Shown piece by piece: positions 48,215 through 59,191 of a stretch of 64,000 nt of DNA. A program made the position numbers and the translations under genes. Numbering within the stretch: the first letter of the stretch is position 1; every line of letters starts with the position of its first letter. The notes under the pieces were generated by a model. The model was not told the origin of the DNA. It saw only the letters and a program-made list of their open reading frames with translations, and made no database searches. Where the stretch lies: NCBI RefSeq assembly GCF_001557535.2, contig NZ_CP014306.1:248001-312000 (forward strand), written 5' to 3'. This stretch comes from Burkholderia sp. PAMC 26561. GTDB lineage: Bacteria > Pseudomonadota > Gammaproteobacteria > Burkholderiales > Burkholderiaceae.

Positions 48215-49583
48215 GGGGACGTCCTATTGCAAAATAATCGATGCCGAGTTCCGCCATCGCTTCAGGTTCATACAGGTTGCGGCCATCGAAGATGACGGGC
48301 ATCTTGAGCTCGCTTTTCAGATGCGCGAAATCCGGGCTCTTGAATTCCTTCCACTCGGTCACGATCACGAGTGCATCCGCGCCCGGCAAGGCGTCCTTCT
48401 GCGACTCGACGAAGTGCAGGCGTTCGAGCTGACCGGGTTTATCGGCGAGATCGAGCGCGAAAACGCGGCGGCTTTCCGTCAGCGCCACGGGGTCATAGGC
48501 ACGCACCGTCGCGCCCCGCTCCAGCAGCGCGCCAATCAAACGGCGGCTCGACGCTTCGCGCATGTCGTCGGTGTTCGGCTTGAACGCAAGGCCCCACACG
48601 GCGAACGTGCGCCCGCGCAGATCCTCGCCCATGCGCTTCGTGATCTTCGTGACGAGCACTTCCTTCTGCAGATCGTTCACTTCTTCCACGGCTTCAAGTA
48701 TTCTCAGCCGATGCCCGTTTTCCCGCGCCGTTTGGGCGAGCGCCTGGACGTCCTTCGGGAAACACGAACCGCCGTACCCGCAGCCCGCATACAGGAAGTG
48801 ATAACCGATGCGCGGATCAGAGCCAATCCCGCGACGCACTGATTCGATGTCCGCGCCGATCGCATCGGCGAGATTCGACAGGTCGTTCATGAACGAGATG
48901 CGCGTAGCCAGCATGGCGTTGGCTGCGTACTTCGTGAACTCGGCCGAGCGCACATCCATATACAGCGTGCGTTCGTGATTGCGGTTGAACGGTGCGTAGA
49001 GGAGCTTGATCTTCTCGCGCGCGCGTTGGCCGGCTTCGTCGTCGTCGACGCCGAGCACGATGCGATCAGGACGCATGAAGTCATCGACCGCCGCGCCTTC
49101 TTTCAGGAACTCCGGATTCGACAGCACGGAAAAGCCGTTCTGTCCCGTCGGTTCGATGCCGCGTGCGCGCAATTCCTCCTCGATCACCCGGCGAACGTGC
49201 TGCGCCGTGCCGACCGGGACCGTGGATTTATCGACGATGACTTTGAAGCCGTTCGCGTACCGCCCGATATTGCGCGCCGCTCCGAGCACATATTGCAGGT
49301 CGGCGGAACCGTCCTCGTCCGGCGGCGTGCCGACGGCGATGAACTGGATCTCGCCATGCTCGGCGCTTTCCTTGATATCGGTCGAAAAGCGGATCCGCCC
49401 GGCTGCACGAGTGCGCTTGAGCATCTCGTGGAGACCCGGTTCGTGGATCGGCACGCCGCCGCTGTTGAGGATGTCGATCTTGGTCGGATCGACATCGAGG
49501 CAGAGCACGTCGTTGCCGATTTCAGCGAGGCATGCGCCGGTCACAAGTCCGACGTAGCCCGTCCCGATAATGGATATTTTCAT
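48192..49583 (-). CDS. ugd: UDP-glucose 6-dehydrogenase
   Basis: This 463-residue enzyme oxidises UDP-glucose to UDP-glucuronate for LPS or exopolysaccharide and for Ara4N. The NAD fold [20 protein letters not shown] starts the protein, and the catalytic Cys lies in [32 protein letters not shown] is also conserved. It overlaps rfaE1 by 23 bp, so translation is coupled. Confidence 0.96.
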   Translation of the reverse strand: MKISIIGTGYVGLVTGACLAEIGNDVLCLDVDPTKIDILNSGGVPIHEPGLHEMLKRTRAAGRIRFSTDIKESAEHGEIQFIAVGTPPDEDGSADLQYVLGAARNIGRYANGFKVIVDKSTVPVGTAQHVRRVIEEELRARGIEPTGQNGFSVLSNPEFLKEGAAVDDFMRPDRIVLGVDDDEAGQRAREKIKLLYAPFNRNHERTLYMDVRSAEFTKYAANAMLATRISFMNDLSNLADAIGADIESVRRGIGSDPRIGYHFLYAGCGYGGSCFPKDVQALAQTARENGHRLRILEAVEEVNDLQKEVLVTKITKRMGEDLRGRTFAVWGLAFKPNTDDMREASSRRLIGALLERGATVRAYDPVALTESRRVFALDLADKPGQLERLHFVESQKDALPGADALVIVTEWKEFKSPDFAHLKSELKMPVIFDGRNLYEPEAMAELGIDYFAIGRPHVELPHA

Positions 49584-49727
49584 ATGCGTTCCGGAGAATC
49601 CGGTGAGTGTCGAAAAATCAGGCCGCGAGGGCCACGAAGTCCGATCGGATAAACATTACATGCACCGCACAGGACGGTGGTCCTGACGGGCGATGGCGGT
49701 TGAACGCCGGCGATCGATGCAGCCGCC

Positions 49728-50903
49728 TCACGCGGCAGTGGTGATCGGCTCGACCCGGCGCGGCGCATAGGTTTCCCAGCCACTGCAGCCCGGGCATTGC
49801 CAATAAAAAAGACGCGCGCGAAAACCGCAATTCTGGCACGTGTAGCGCGGCAAATTCTTGGTCCGCTGCTTGACCAGCGCGCGCATGAGTTCCAGTTCGC
49901 TGCGGCGCGGTTCTTCTGCAGTAGCAACTTGCGCCTCCAGCAGCCGCGTCATGCCGGCCAGGTTCGGCGACGTCTGCATCTGATGGCGCGCGAGCGTGTG
50001 CGCGGCGTCGAGACCGCGCAGCTCCGAGACATGCTTGAATGCGACGTCGAGCAGATCGTTGGTCGGATAGCGGTTCACAAAATCGACCAGCAGATCCACG
50101 CCTTCCGCCGTCCTGCCGAGTTGCGTGTACGCCTGAACCAGTTTCTCCGCGACCAGCGGAAGATAGGCCGCATTCTGCGCTTCCACGCGACGCCAGCACG
50201 CAATCGCAGCTTCGAGATCGCCGCCGGCTGCATCGACGTCTCCTACCAGGATAGTCGCACGCACGTTTTCCGGATTCGCCGCGAGGGCGAGCTTCAACTC
50301 GGCGCGTGCGTCGGCGGGATTCTTACGCTGCAGCGCTTCTTGCGCGAGTTCGCAGTGGAATTGGGCAACTTCCTTGGCCAGCGAGGCCGCACCCATTTCT
50401 TCGATGCGCTCGGCCGTCGTGATCGACTTGTTCCAGTCCTTCTCGATCTCGTAAATGGTCAGGAGCGCACGTTGCGCCCCCAGCGCGTACTCACCCGCCT
50501 CGAGCGACCGGAACGTTTCTTCGGCGCGGTCAAGAAGGCCTGCTTTCAGGAAATCCTGTCCGAGTTCGTACAGCGCGTGGTCGCGCTCGGCGACAGGAAG
50601 ATCCGGACGGCTCAGCAAGTTCTGGTGCACGCGAATCGCGCGGTCGGTTTCACCGCGCCGGCGAAACAGGTTGCCAAGCGCAAAGTGCAATTCGATGGTT
50701 TCGGGATCGAGCTTCGCCACTTCGATAAATGCATCGATGGCCTTGTCGTGTTGCTCGTTCAGCAGGAAATTGAGGCCGCGAAAGTACGAGCGCGGCAGGT
50801 TGGCGTTTTCGGACAGCAGCGTTTTCAGATCATAGCGGGAAGCCATCCAGCCAAGAGCAAACGCGACCGGAATGACAAGCAGCCACCAGAAGTCTAGATC
50901 CAT
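49728..50903 (-). CDS. lapB: LPS assembly protein LapB (YciM)
   Basis: This 391-residue inner-membrane protein recruits FtsH to LpxC and so limits LPS synthesis. A transmembrane helix (residues 4-21, WWLLVIPVAFALGW) is followed by TPR repeats from about residue 45 (SYFRGLNFLLNEQHDKAIDA). A C-terminal rubredoxin-like metal site is YTCQNCGFRARLFYWQCPGC. It lies 80 bp after lapA and 144 bp before ugd; that gap holds no gene. Confidence 0.95.
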   Translation of the reverse strand: MDLDFWWLLVIPVAFALGWMASRYDLKTLLSENANLPRSYFRGLNFLLNEQHDKAIDAFIEVAKLDPETIELHFALGNLFRRRGETDRAIRVHQNLLSRPDLPVAERDHALYELGQDFLKAGLLDRAEETFRSLEAGEYALGAQRALLTIYEIEKDWNKSITTAERIEEMGAASLAKEVAQFHCELAQEALQRKNPADARAELKLALAANPENVRATILVGDVDAAGGDLEAAIACWRRVEAQNAAYLPLVAEKLVQAYTQLGRTAEGVDLLVDFVNRYPTNDLLDVAFKHVSELRGLDAAHTLARHQMQTSPNLAGMTRLLEAQVATAEEPRRSELELMRALVKQRTKNLPRYTCQNCGFRARLFYWQCPGCSGWETYAPRRVEPITTAA

Positions 50904-50983
50904 GCGAATTCTTGTTAGAGGTTAAATACCGGACCACGTACAAGGCGCGGCCGGCTGCACGAAGCAACACCGGCCGCGGCCTA

Positions 50984-51277
50984 TCAGATCAGCGGCGGCA
51001 TGGGCGGGTCCAGCGGCACGACAGGCACATCCCGCGCCGTGCGCAATTCCCGTTTGAGCCGGGCATTTTCCATCCTCAGGCGGAACACGGTTGGCAGCGA
51101 GGACAGCAAGCCGGCCAGCAGTCCGACCACGAAAAACGCCAGCCCAATCAAGATGAGCGGTGCGTCCCACGAATAACCAGCGAGGAAATTGAGCGTCGCC
51201 GTTTGCGTGTTGGCGAGGGCGAGCACCAGCAACACGACGAAAACGAGGATACGAATCAGCCAGACAAAAAATTTCAT
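50984..51277 (-). CDS. lapA: LapA domain membrane protein (DUF1049)
   Basis: This 97-residue protein has two transmembrane segments (about 1-22 and 40-62) separated by NTQTATLNFLAGYSWDAPLI, as in LapA (YciS), and a basic cytoplasmic helix. LapA works with LapB in LPS regulation. The start at 51277 gives the compact family length. It is followed by lapB. Confidence 0.9.
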   Translation of the reverse strand: MKFFVWLIRILVFVVLLVLALANTQTATLNFLAGYSWDAPLILIGLAFFVVGLLAGLLSSLPTVFRLRMENARLKRELRTARDVPVVPLDPPMPPLI

Positions 51278-51487
51278 AGGGGTCTCTTTGACGGCGGTAA
51301 CTGAATAAAGCAGGCACAACCGGACGGAGGGCATGGATGAGGAGCGCAAAGCGCGCGCCACATCGCCGGAGCCCATGAGCGTCCGGTATTGTAATTGATG
51401 CGTATGGCGCGAGGCGCAAAGGCTGAATGCGACTAGTCGATCGGCCCGACCAGACATTGGAACAGTCACCCCGTTCGAAGCGCGCAG

Positions 51488-51517
51488 ACATAAAAAAAGC
51501 ACCCTTACGGGTGCTTT
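51488..51517 (-). terminator. terminator downstream of ihfB
   Basis: AAAAAGCACCC / GGGTGCTTTTT stem with a 4-nt loop and a minus-strand T-tract, between ihfB and lapA. It separates the rpsA-ihfB unit from lapA. Confidence 0.9.
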
Positions 51518-51574
51518 TTCGGTCATTTGCCACTGACTGCGCAGCGCGCGAACCGGTAGGAATCTGGACGCCGG

Positions 51575-51913
51575 TCAAACATCGTCGTCTTCGTCGCTAT
51601 CCGGCTCATTCGACTGTTTCAGCGGTTCGCCCGCGCGTCCGTCGACACGTTCCCGCAACTCCTTGCCCGGTTTGAAATGCGGTACGAATTTCTCCGGTAC
51701 CAGCACCTTCTCGCCCGACTTGGGATTGCGGCCAACACGCGATGGCCGACGATTGAGGCCGAAACTGCCGAAGCCGCGAATTTCGATGCGATGGCCGTTG
51801 GCCAGGGCGTCCGACATTGCATCGAGCATCGTCTTCACAGCGAAATCCGCATCTTTAAGTACAAGTTGCGGAAATCGCAGCGCCAGTTGGGCGACCAATT
51901 CCGATTTGGTCAT
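51575..51913 (-). CDS. ihfB: integration host factor subunit beta
   Basis: This 112-residue HU/IHF protein bends DNA as a heterodimer with Ihf[21 protein letters not shown] and [20 protein letters not shown] (DNA-wrapping arm), [20 protein letters not shown] are diagnostic. It has an acidic tail ([11 protein letters not shown]) beyond the E. coli length. It follows rpsA by 20 bp. Confidence 0.97.
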   Translation of the reverse strand: MTKSELVAQLALRFPQLVLKDADFAVKTMLDAMSDALANGHRIEIRGFGSFGLNRRPSRVGRNPKSGEKVLVPEKFVPHFKPGKELRERVDGRAGEPLKQSNEPDSDEDDDV

Positions 51914-51933
51914 GCTGCAGCAATACCTGCGGC

Positions 51934-53649
51934 TTAGCCGTTCTGGCCGTCGAGCTTGGCCTTCAACAGCGCGCCAAGGTTCGTCGTGCCGGTTGCAGCC
52001 GTGCTCGAGTCAGCCGAAGCCAGACCACGGATTGCTTCCTGTTGCTCAGCCGAATCCTTGGCTTTGATCGACAGGTTGATGCCACGCGACTTGCGATCGA
52101 TGTTGATGATCATCGCGTTGACCTTGTCGCCTTCTTTCAGCACGTTGCGAGCATCTTCCACGCGGTCCTGAGCGATTTCCGACGCACGCAGATAACCTTC
52201 CACGTCTGCCGTCAACGTCACGACTGCACCCTTCGCGTCAACCGACTTGACCACGCCGTCAACCGTCGCGCCCTTGTCGTTCATTGCCACGAAGTTGCTG
52301 AACGGATCGCCTTCGAGCTGCTTGATACCCAGCGAGATGCGTTCCTTCTCCACGTCGATGCCCAGGACGATTGCCTGAACTTCGTCGCCCTTCTTGTACT
52401 TGCGAACCGCTTCTTCGCCCGTTTCGCTCCACGACAGGTCCGAGAGGTGAACCAGACCGTCGATGCCGCCCGGCAGGCCGATGAACACGCCGAAGTCGGT
52501 GATCGACTTGATGGCGCCTTCCAGCTTGTCGCCCTTCTTGAAGTTGCGGCTGAAGTCGTCCCACGGGTTCGGCTTGCACTGCTTCATGCCGAGGCTGATA
52601 CGGCGGCGGTCTTCGTCGATTTCGAGAACCATGACTTCGACTTCGTCACCGAGTTGCACAACCTTCGACGGTGCAACGTTCTTGTTCGTCCAGTCCATTT
52701 CCGACACGTGAACCAGGCCTTCGATGCCCGATTCCACTTCGACGAATGCGCCGTAGTCGGTGATGTTGGTGACCTTGCCGAACAGGCGCGTGCCCGACGG
52801 GTAACGGCGGGAAATGCCTTCCCACGGATCGTCGCCGAGTTGCTTGATACCCAGCGAGACGCGGTTCTTCTCCTGGTCGAACTTGAGGATCTTCGCGGTG
52901 ACTTCCTGGCCAACCGACAGAACTTCGCTCGGGTGACGCACACGACGCCATGCGATGTCCGTGATGTGCAGCAGGCCGTCGATACCGCCGAGGTCCACGA
53001 ATGCGCCGTAGTCGGTGATGTTCTTGACCACGCCTTCCACGATAGCGCCTTCCTTCAGCGTTTCGAGCAGCTTTGCGCGCTCTTCGCCTTGGGTCGCTTC
53101 GATCACGGCACGGCGCGACAGCACAACGTTGTTGCGCTTGCGGTCGAGCTTGATCACGCGGAATTCGAGGGTCTTGCCTTCGTACGGGGTCGTGTCCTTG
53201 ACCGGACGCGTGTCAACCAGCGAACCCGGCAGGAACGCGCGGATGCCGTTGACCATCACGGTCATGCCGCCCTTGACCTTGCCCGTGATCGTGCCGGTCA
53301 CGAGTTCGTTGTTGTCGAGCGCTTTTTCCAGCGACAGCCACGAAGCCAGACGCTTCGCCTTGTCGCGCGACAGGATCGTGTCGCCATAACCGTTTTCCAG
53401 GGCGTCGATGGCCACTGAAACAAAGTCGCCCGCCTGCACTTCTACCTCGCCCGCGTCGTTCAGGAATTCTTCGAGCGGAATGTAGGCTTCGGACTTGAGA
53501 CCCGCGTTGACGACCACGAAATTGTGGTCGACGCGCACGACTTCGGCGGAAATGACTTCACCCGCACGCATGTCCTGCTTGGTCAACGACTCTTCGAACA
53601 GAGCCGCAAAAGATTCGGTATTCGGGGTAGATGTTTGCAGGTCGGACAT
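51934..53649 (-). CDS. rpsA: 30S ribosomal protein S1
   Basis: This 571-residue S1 has six S1/OB repeats; repeated blocks such as [20 protein letters not shown] and ISLGMKQ/ISLGIKQ are easy to see. It recruits mRNAs to the 30S subunit. It lies between cmk and ihfB, the order in many proteobacteria. A 186-bp structured leader upstream suggests autoregulation. Confidence 0.98.
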   Translation of the reverse strand: MSDLQTSTPNTESFAALFEESLTKQDMRAGEVISAEVVRVDHNFVVVNAGLKSEAYIPLEEFLNDAGEVEVQAGDFVSVAIDALENGYGDTILSRDKAKRLASWLSLEKALDNNELVTGTITGKVKGGMTVMVNGIRAFLPGSLVDTRPVKDTTPYEGKTLEFRVIKLDRKRNNVVLSRRAVIEATQGEERAKLLETLKEGAIVEGVVKNITDYGAFVDLGGIDGLLHITDIAWRRVRHPSEVLSVGQEVTAKILKFDQEKNRVSLGIKQLGDDPWEGISRRYPSGTRLFGKVTNITDYGAFVEVESGIEGLVHVSEMDWTNKNVAPSKVVQLGDEVEVMVLEIDEDRRRISLGMKQCKPNPWDDFSRNFKKGDKLEGAIKSITDFGVFIGLPGGIDGLVHLSDLSWSETGEEAVRKYKKGDEVQAIVLGIDVEKERISLGIKQLEGDPFSNFVAMNDKGATVDGVVKSVDAKGAVVTLTADVEGYLRASEIAQDRVEDARNVLKEGDKVNAMIINIDRKSRGINLSIKAKDSAEQQEAIRGLASADSSTAATGTTNLGALLKAKLDGQNG

Positions 53650-53835
53650 AAAAATCTATAGTTGCGCAGCTACTTCGCGTTTGCCTGCCCGAACCATTCG
53701 GGCCAATTGCAAGAAAAAACGAGCGCCACACGGGGTTGAGGGGTTAATACACGCTCCATGTTTCTCATGGAGCTCCAACGCAAAGCCAACGGACTTGTCG
53801 GCTTTTTGCAACGATTGCAATCAGTTTCCAGCACC
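53650..53835 (-). promoter_or_regulatory. structured rpsA leader
   Basis: Three stem-loops lie between cmk and rpsA: AAAGCC/GGCTTT around 53782-53804 (9 bp in RNA with a wobble), GCTCCATG/CATGGAGC at 53753-53773, and GCCCGAA/TTCGGGC with a 3-nt loop at 53687-53703, close to the ribosome binding region. E. coli rpsA is autoregulated through leader hairpins; a comparable function here is inferred. The first stem could also be a weak cmk terminator. Confidence 0.45.
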
Positions 53836-54516
53836 TTACACGCGAATTGCGGTGTACCAACCGATGATCTGATCGACCGCCTGGTCGATGGATAGCCCGG
53901 AGGTGTCCAGCGTCTTCGCGTCCACTGCGGGCTTGAGCGGTGCGGCTGCACGGCTGCTGTCCCGTGCGTCCCGCTCGCGCAAATCTCGCAGCAAGTCTTC
54001 CATATTAGCAGAAAAGCCTTTTTGTATCAATTGCTTATGCCGCCGAGCGGCGCGCGCTTCTGCGCTCGCCGTGAGGAATACCTTGAGTGTTGCGTCGGGG
54101 AAAATAACGGTTCCCATGTCGCGGCCGTCCGCGACCAGCCCCGGAGGCCTGCGGAAGGCCCGCTGGCGGGCAATCAGCGCGGTCCTAACCTGTGGGTGGA
54201 CCGCGATCGCCGAGGCGCGCTTGCCAATTTCTTCAGCACGGATTTCGGTGGAGACATCCACGCCGTCGAGCTGTGCCAAGCCCTCGCGAAATGTGATGTG
54301 AAGCTCGGCGACCAGTTCCGCGAGTGCATCGCCGTGATCGGGTTCTATGTTGTAGCGCGCGCTTGCCAGCGCCGTCAGCCGATACAACGCGCCGCTATCG
54401 AGCAGATGGAAACCCAGCGTGGCCGCGACCACGGCGGCGACCGTGCCTTTGCCGGAGGCCGTCGGGCCATCGATGGTGATGACGGGCGTTTGATGAAAAG
54501 GACGGGTCGGTTTCAT
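53836..54516 (-). CDS. cmk: cytidylate kinase
   Basis: This 226-residue kinase phosphorylates CMP and d[23 protein letters not shown] contains the P-loop, [20 protein letters not shown] and [17 protein letters not shown] are the substrate and lid segments. It lies between aroA (55 bp upstream) and rpsA, as in E. coli. Confidence 0.97.
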   Translation of the reverse strand: MKPTRPFHQTPVITIDGPTASGKGTVAAVVAATLGFHLLDSGALYRLTALASARYNIEPDHGDALAELVAELHITFREGLAQLDGVDVSTEIRAEEIGKRASAIAVHPQVRTALIARQRAFRRPPGLVADGRDMGTVIFPDATLKVFLTASAEARAARRHKQLIQKGFSANMEDLLRDLRERDARDSSRAAAPLKPAVDAKTLDTSGLSIDQAVDQIIGWYTAIRV

Positions 54517-54571
54517 CGCAGGCGTCCGGGTCGGCCGAAAACGGCACGCTTATATATATTAGTCACGGTCA

Positions 54572-55876
54572 TCACGCCTTCGCCAGCTTGGCAAATTGCT
54601 CGAAATAGTCGGGGAAGGTCTTCGCCACGCACTTCGGGTCGTTGATGCGCACCGGCACGCCGCCCAGGCTCACGAGCGAAAAACACATGGCCATCCGATG
54701 GTCGTCGTAGGTGTCGATAGCCGCGTTTGGCGTCAGTTGCGCCGGCGGCGTGACCACGAGGTAGTCCGCGCCCTCCTCGACCGTTGCGCCGACCTTGCGC
54801 AGTTCGGTGGCCATCGCGGCGATGCGGTCGGTTTCCTTCACGCGCCAGCTCGCGATATTGCGCAGCGTGGTCGTGCCGTTGGCGAACAACGCGGCAACTG
54901 CAATGGTCATGGCCGCGTCGGGGATCAGGTTGAAATCCATGTCGATGGGCATCAGCCTGCCGTCGTCCGATTCCACGCCGCGTACTTCGATCCAGTCGTC
55001 GCCAAGCATCACGTTCGCACCCATGCGGATCAGCGCGTCGGCAAAATTCACGTCGCCCTGGATGCTCGCGCGGCCCACGCCTTCCACGCGCAGCGGCCCA
55101 CCGCCGAGCGCACCGGCCGCGAGAAAATACGACGCCGACGATGCATCGCCTTCCACCGCGATCGCGCCTGGCGACTGGTAACGCCCGCCCGCCGGCAACG
55201 TGAAGCGCGACCAGCCGTCGCGCTCGACGCTCAGGCCGAAACGCTCCATCAGCTTGATCGTGATCTCGATATACGGCTTCGAAATCAGTTCGCCTTCCAC
55301 TTCGATCACGATCGGGCCGCGTTGGCTTTGCGCGAGCGGCAGGCTTATCAGCAACGCGGTCAGGAACTGGCTGGAGACATCGCCGCGAACCTTGATCGGT
55401 TTGTCGATGGCAATGCCGGCAGCGTGGATCTGCAGCGGCGGGAAACCGGCGTTGGCTTCGTAGTCGATCGACGCGCCGATCTGGCGCAGGCCGTCGACGA
55501 GATCGCCGATCGGCCGTTCATGCATGCGCGGCACGCCATGCACGCGGTACTCGCCGCCGTTCAACGCCAGCGCGGCCGTCAACGGACGCACCGCGGTGCC
55601 GGCGTTGCCAAGGAAAAACTCTGCCGACTTCACCGGAAAGCCGCCGCCCGTCCCCTTCACGACGCAACGCTCGCCGTCATTCTTCACGTCGATGCCGAGC
55701 TTCGCGAGCGCGGCGAGCATCACACGGGTATCGTCGGAATCGAGCAGATTGGTGATCACCGTTTCGCCCTCGGCCAACGCGGCGAGCAGCAAAACGCGAT
55801 TAGAAATGCTCTTCGATCCGGGCAGCCGGACCGTGCCGGACGCACGCGAAAAAGGTCCGAGATCGAGGTGTTCCAT
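54572..55876 (-). CDS. aroA: 5-enolpyruvylshikimate-3-phosphate synthase
   Basis: This 434-residue enzyme makes EPSP from shikimate 3-phosphate and [23 protein letters not shown] and [17 protein letters not shown] are the two diagnostic substrate-binding motifs, with [20 protein letters not shown] near the C-terminus. The sequence is class I type, thus expected to be glyphosate sensitive by family rule. The ATG at 55876 is used; tyrA ends 16 bp upstream. Confidence 0.97.
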   Translation of the reverse strand: MEHLDLGPFSRASGTVRLPGSKSISNRVLLLAALAEGETVITNLLDSDDTRVMLAALAKLGIDVKNDGERCVVKGTGGGFPVKSAEFFLGNAGTAVRPLTAALALNGGEYRVHGVPRMHERPIGDLVDGLRQIGASIDYEANAGFPPLQIHAAGIAIDKPIKVRGDVSSQFLTALLISLPLAQSQRGPIVIEVEGELISKPYIEITIKLMERFGLSVERDGWSRFTLPAGGRYQSPGAIAVEGDASSASYFLAAGALGGGPLRVEGVGRASIQGDVNFADALIRMGANVMLGDDWIEVRGVESDDGRLMPIDMDFNLIPDAAMTIAVAALFANGTTTLRNIASWRVKETDRIAAMATELRKVGATVEEGADYLVVTPPAQLTPNAAIDTYDDHRMAMCFSLVSLGGVPVRINDPKCVAKTFPDYFEQFAKLAKA

Positions 55877-55892
55877 GTGCAAGTCCAGTTAA

Positions 55893-56816
55893 CTATTGTG
55901 CGGAATCATCGGCGGCCTTGAGTCCACCGCCTTGTTGCCATTGGCTGCGCGCGGTGCGCGAGCGTTCAAACGCGGCTTCGAGCGCAGCGGCGTCCGACGC
56001 CTCGATGGCCTCGCGAAAACGCGCCAGCACCTTGGTATAAGCATCGATTTCGGTCAGCAAGGCCGAACGGTTTGCGATACACACGTCGCGCCACATTTCC
56101 GGGCTCGACGCCGCGATGCGCGTGAAGTCGCGGAAACCGCCGGCCGCGAACGAAAACTTCAGCGCGGCGTCCGGCGCTTCAAGAATTTGCTCGACGAGCG
56201 CGAACGACAGCACATGCGGCAAATGACTCACCGACGCGAATACACCGTCGTGCTGTTCGGCGCTCATCAGATGTACCGAGGCGCCCGTTGCACGCCACAT
56301 CTCGGCGACGCGCTCGACGGATTCCGGCGCGTTTTCGGGCAACGGACACAGGACGACGTTTTTATCGACGTAAAGATCGGGCAGCGCGGCATCCACGCCA
56401 CTCGACTCCCGGCCCGCTATGGGATGGCCCGGCACGAATTGCGAAGCACGCGCGCCGAGCGCTGCGCGCGCCGCGATGACCGCGTCGCTTTTTGTGCTGC
56501 CGGCATCGGTGACTATGGTGCGCGCGTCGATGAACGGCACGATCCTTCGCAGCAACGGCTCGGTTTGCGCAACGGGCGCCGCGATCAATACGAAATCGGC
56601 ATCGTGCAGGGCTTGCTTGAGCGCGTTGTCGTCGTCGATCAGCACGGCCGAGTCGATCACGCCGAGTTCCAGCGCCCGCTCGACAGACTTCACGGATCGT
56701 CCGACGCCGATGATTTCGCCCGTCGCGCCGGCGCGCTCGCGAAGGCCGCGCGCAAGCGATCCGCCGATCAGGCCGACGCCGAAAATCACGAGTTTATTGA
56801 ATGAGAACGCAGCCAC
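55893..56816 (-). CDS. tyrA: prephenate dehydrogenase
   Basis: This 307-residue enzyme oxidises prephenate to 4-hydroxyphenylpyruvate for tyrosine. FNKLVIFGVGLIGGSLARGL is the NAD fold, and FVPGHPIAGRESSGVDAALP and HLPHVLSFALV carry catalytic His. I choose the GTG at 56816, which starts VAAFSFNK, the expected N-terminus; the frame is open upstream, but those residues do not match the family. No chorismate mutase domain is fused. Confidence 0.93.
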   Translation of the reverse strand: MAAFSFNKLVIFGVGLIGGSLARGLRERAGATGEIIGVGRSVKSVERALELGVIDSAVLIDDDNALKQALHDADFVLIAAPVAQTEPLLRRIVPFIDARTIVTDAGSTKSDAVIAARAALGARASQFVPGHPIAGRESSGVDAALPDLYVDKNVVLCPLPENAPESVERVAEMWRATGASVHLMSAEQHDGVFASVSHLPHVLSFALVEQILEAPDAALKFSFAAGGFRDFTRIAASSPEMWRDVCIANRSALLTEIDAYTKVLARFREAIEASDAAALEAAFERSRTARSQWQQGGGLKAADDSAQ

Positions 56817-56893
56817 GGGACATCGATAAAAACGCGCCCGAAGGCGCGAAGGGTGAACAATCGAGGGCGTTCTATCAACGCCCGACAAGACAA

Positions 56894-58009
56894 TCAGGCC
56901 GTTGCGGACAACGCCTTTTCGAGCGCGGCGATAAACGCTTCGTTTTCTTCCGGCAGTCCGATCGTGATACGCAGCCACGGTAACAAGCCGTAGTTCGCGA
57001 CCGGCCGCACGATCACGCCTTGCTTGAGCAAAGCGAGATTGACGCGCTGACCGGCGGCGTCATCATTGCCCACGCGCACCATCACGAAGTTGCCGTCGGA
57101 CGGCACGTATTCGAGCCCGAGATTATCGAACGCTTCAGTGAGCCGGCGATAACCCGCCGCGTTGATCTCCGCACTCTTCGCGAGAAACGCCGTGTCCTTC
57201 AACGCAGCGATGGCCGCGGCTTGCGCGAGCGAATTCACGTTGAACGGCTGACGCAGACGGTTGAGCAGATCGGTTTGCTCCGGCTGGGCAATGGCAAAAC
57301 CCACGCGCAATCCGGCGAGACCGAACGCTTTTGAAAACGTCCGCGATACGATCAGATTCGGATATTTGCGCACCCAGGCAATCGAATCGTAGCGTTTGTC
57401 CTTCGCCAGATATTCGGTGTATGCCTCGTCCAGCACGACCGCCACGTGGCGCGGCACGCGCGAGATGAACGCTTCAAGCGCGGGGCCGTCGATGAACGTA
57501 CCTGTCGGATTGTTCGGATTCGCAACGAACACGAGGCGCGTGTCATCGGCGATTGCAGCGAGCATCGCGTCGAGATCGTGACCGTATTTCACAGCCGGCA
57601 CGACGATCGCACGCGCGCCCAGACCTTGCGTGGCGAGCGCATACACCGCGAACGAGTACTGCGAGTACACGACCGACTGGCCCTTCTCCACCAGCGCATG
57701 TGCGGCGATTTCGAGAATGTCGTTGCTGCCGTTGCCGAGCGTGATCCACTCCGGCGGCACGCCATAACGCTCGCCAAGCGCTGCCTTCAGTTCGAAACCG
57801 TTCGAATCCGGATAGCGGCCGAGTTCGGCCATGGCTTCGGTCATTGCGCGCTTAGCGGATTCCGGCATGCCCAGCGGATTTTCGTTCGATGCGAGCTTCA
57901 CGATATCCGCTTCGTTCAGCCCGAATTCACGCGCCACTTCCGAGATCGGCTTGCCGGCAATGTAAGGCGCGATCGCGCGCACGTAGGAAGGGCCGAATTG
58001 CGATGTCAT
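56894..58009 (-). CDS. hisC: histidinol-phosphate aminotransferase
   Basis: This 371-residue class II-type PLP aminotransferase serves histidine synthesis and, in this gene setting, possibly aromatic amino acid transamination. KLASNENPLGMP is the family N-terminal motif, SRTFSKAFGLAGLRVGFAIA contains the PLP lysine. CTGGAG precedes the ATG at 58009. It lies between pheA and tyrA, a placement that suggests an aromatic role; other hisC copies may exist elsewhere. Confidence 0.93.
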   Translation of the reverse strand: MTSQFGPSYVRAIAPYIAGKPISEVAREFGLNEADIVKLASNENPLGMPESAKRAMTEAMAELGRYPDSNGFELKAALGERYGVPPEWITLGNGSNDILEIAAHALVEKGQSVVYSQYSFAVYALATQGLGARAIVVPAVKYGHDLDAMLAAIADDTRLVFVANPNNPTGTFIDGPALEAFISRVPRHVAVVLDEAYTEYLAKDKRYDSIAWVRKYPNLIVSRTFSKAFGLAGLRVGFAIAQPEQTDLLNRLRQPFNVNSLAQAAAIAALKDTAFLAKSAEINAAGYRRLTEAFDNLGLEYVPSDGNFVMVRVGNDDAAGQRVNLALLKQGVIVRPVANYGLLPWLRITIGLPEENEAFIAALEKALSATA

Positions 58010-58058
58010 ATTTTCTCCAGCGTATCTGCGTATGGAAATGCGTGTGGAAAGCGAGGGC

Positions 58059-59141
58059 TCAACGAGCGCGCGGGTACGATCCGAGGACCTTGAGGAATTC
58101 GGCTTTTTGGCCGAGTTCGGTAAGCGCGGCGGCAACGGACGTATCGTCGCGATGGCCTTCTACATCGATATAAAAGTAGTACTCCCACGTGCCGACGCGC
58201 GCCGGACGCGATTCGAAACGGGTCATGGAAACACCATGCCGTGCCAGCGGTTCCAGCAGCTTCAGCAACGCGCCTGGCTCGTTCGCCACCGAGACGATCA
58301 GCGACGTCTGGTCGTGCCCGCTCACGCCCGTGCGTTCCTTGCCGATCATCACAAAACGCGTGCGGTTGTGAGGATCGTCCTGGATCATCGATCGGAACAC
58401 GCCCAGACCGTAATGCGTTGCGGCACGATCGCCGGCGATCGCCGCGATGGTAGGGTCGCCCACCGCAAGTCGCGCTGCTTCCGCATTGCTCGATACCGCC
58501 TGACGCTGCAACTCGGGCGCATTCGCGGTCAGCCAATGCTGACACTGCGCGAGCGCTTGCGGATGCGCGAACACGCGCGTGACGCCATCGAGCGTGCCCG
58601 ACGCCGTGAGCAAATTATGGTGAATCGGCAAAGCCAGTTCGCCGCCGATCACAAGCGACGTCTGCAACAGCAAATCGAGCGTACGCGATACCGCGCCTTC
58701 CGCCGAGTTCTCGACCGGCACGACGCCAAACTCGGCCGCGCCCGCTTCGACCGAACGAAACACTTCGTCGATGGAAGGACAAGGCAGGCCTTCAATGGAA
58801 TGTCCGAAGTACTCGAACATCGCCTGTTCGCTGTACGTGCCGACCGGCCCGAGGAACGCGGCACGCAGCGTTTGTTCGAGCGCGCGGCTCGCCGCCATGA
58901 TTTCGCGCCAGATCGAGCTGATGTGATCGCCGCCAAGCGGTCCTTCGCTCATGTCCTGAAGCCGCGCGATCACCTGCAGTTCACGCTCAGGACGAAACAC
59001 GGGCGCGTTGAAATGCTTCTTCACCTCGCCCACTTCGAGCGCGACCGCGGCGCGCTGATTCAGGAGCGCGATGAGCTGCGCGTCGAGCGCATCGATGCGT
59101 TTACGCAGCGGTTTGAGTTGAGAATTAAGGTCGTCGTCCAT
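58059..59141 (-). CDS. pheA: chorismate mutase/prephenate dehydratase
   Basis: This 360-residue bifunctional protein has an AroQ chorismate mutase domain (residues 1-90, LKPLRKRIDALDAQLIALLN), a prephenate dehydratase domain (AAFLGPVGTYSEQAMFEYFG onward) and a C-terminal ACT domain with TRFESRPARVGTWEYYFYID, the phenylalanine-sensing ESRP motif. It should therefore be feedback inhibited by phenylalanine. It is 49 bp from hisC and 50 bp from serC. Confidence 0.97.
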   Translation of the reverse strand: MDDDLNSQLKPLRKRIDALDAQLIALLNQRAAVALEVGEVKKHFNAPVFRPERELQVIARLQDMSEGPLGGDHISSIWREIMAASRALEQTLRAAFLGPVGTYSEQAMFEYFGHSIEGLPCPSIDEVFRSVEAGAAEFGVVPVENSAEGAVSRTLDLLLQTSLVIGGELALPIHHNLLTASGTLDGVTRVFAHPQALAQCQHWLTANAPELQRQAVSSNAEAARLAVGDPTIAAIAGDRAATHYGLGVFRSMIQDDPHNRTRFVMIGKERTGVSGHDQTSLIVSVANEPGALLKLLEPLARHGVSMTRFESRPARVGTWEYYFYIDVEGHRDDTSVAAALTELGQKAEFLKVLGSYPRAR

Positions 59142-59191
59142 GCGATGTTTGGATTAAGTCGGTCCAGCGTGGTGAAGCATTGAAGGGCAGA

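Noticed and set aside
52042..53418. 458-codon frame opposite rpsA
   Set aside because: Mirror of the repeated S1 domains; no independent coding evidence.
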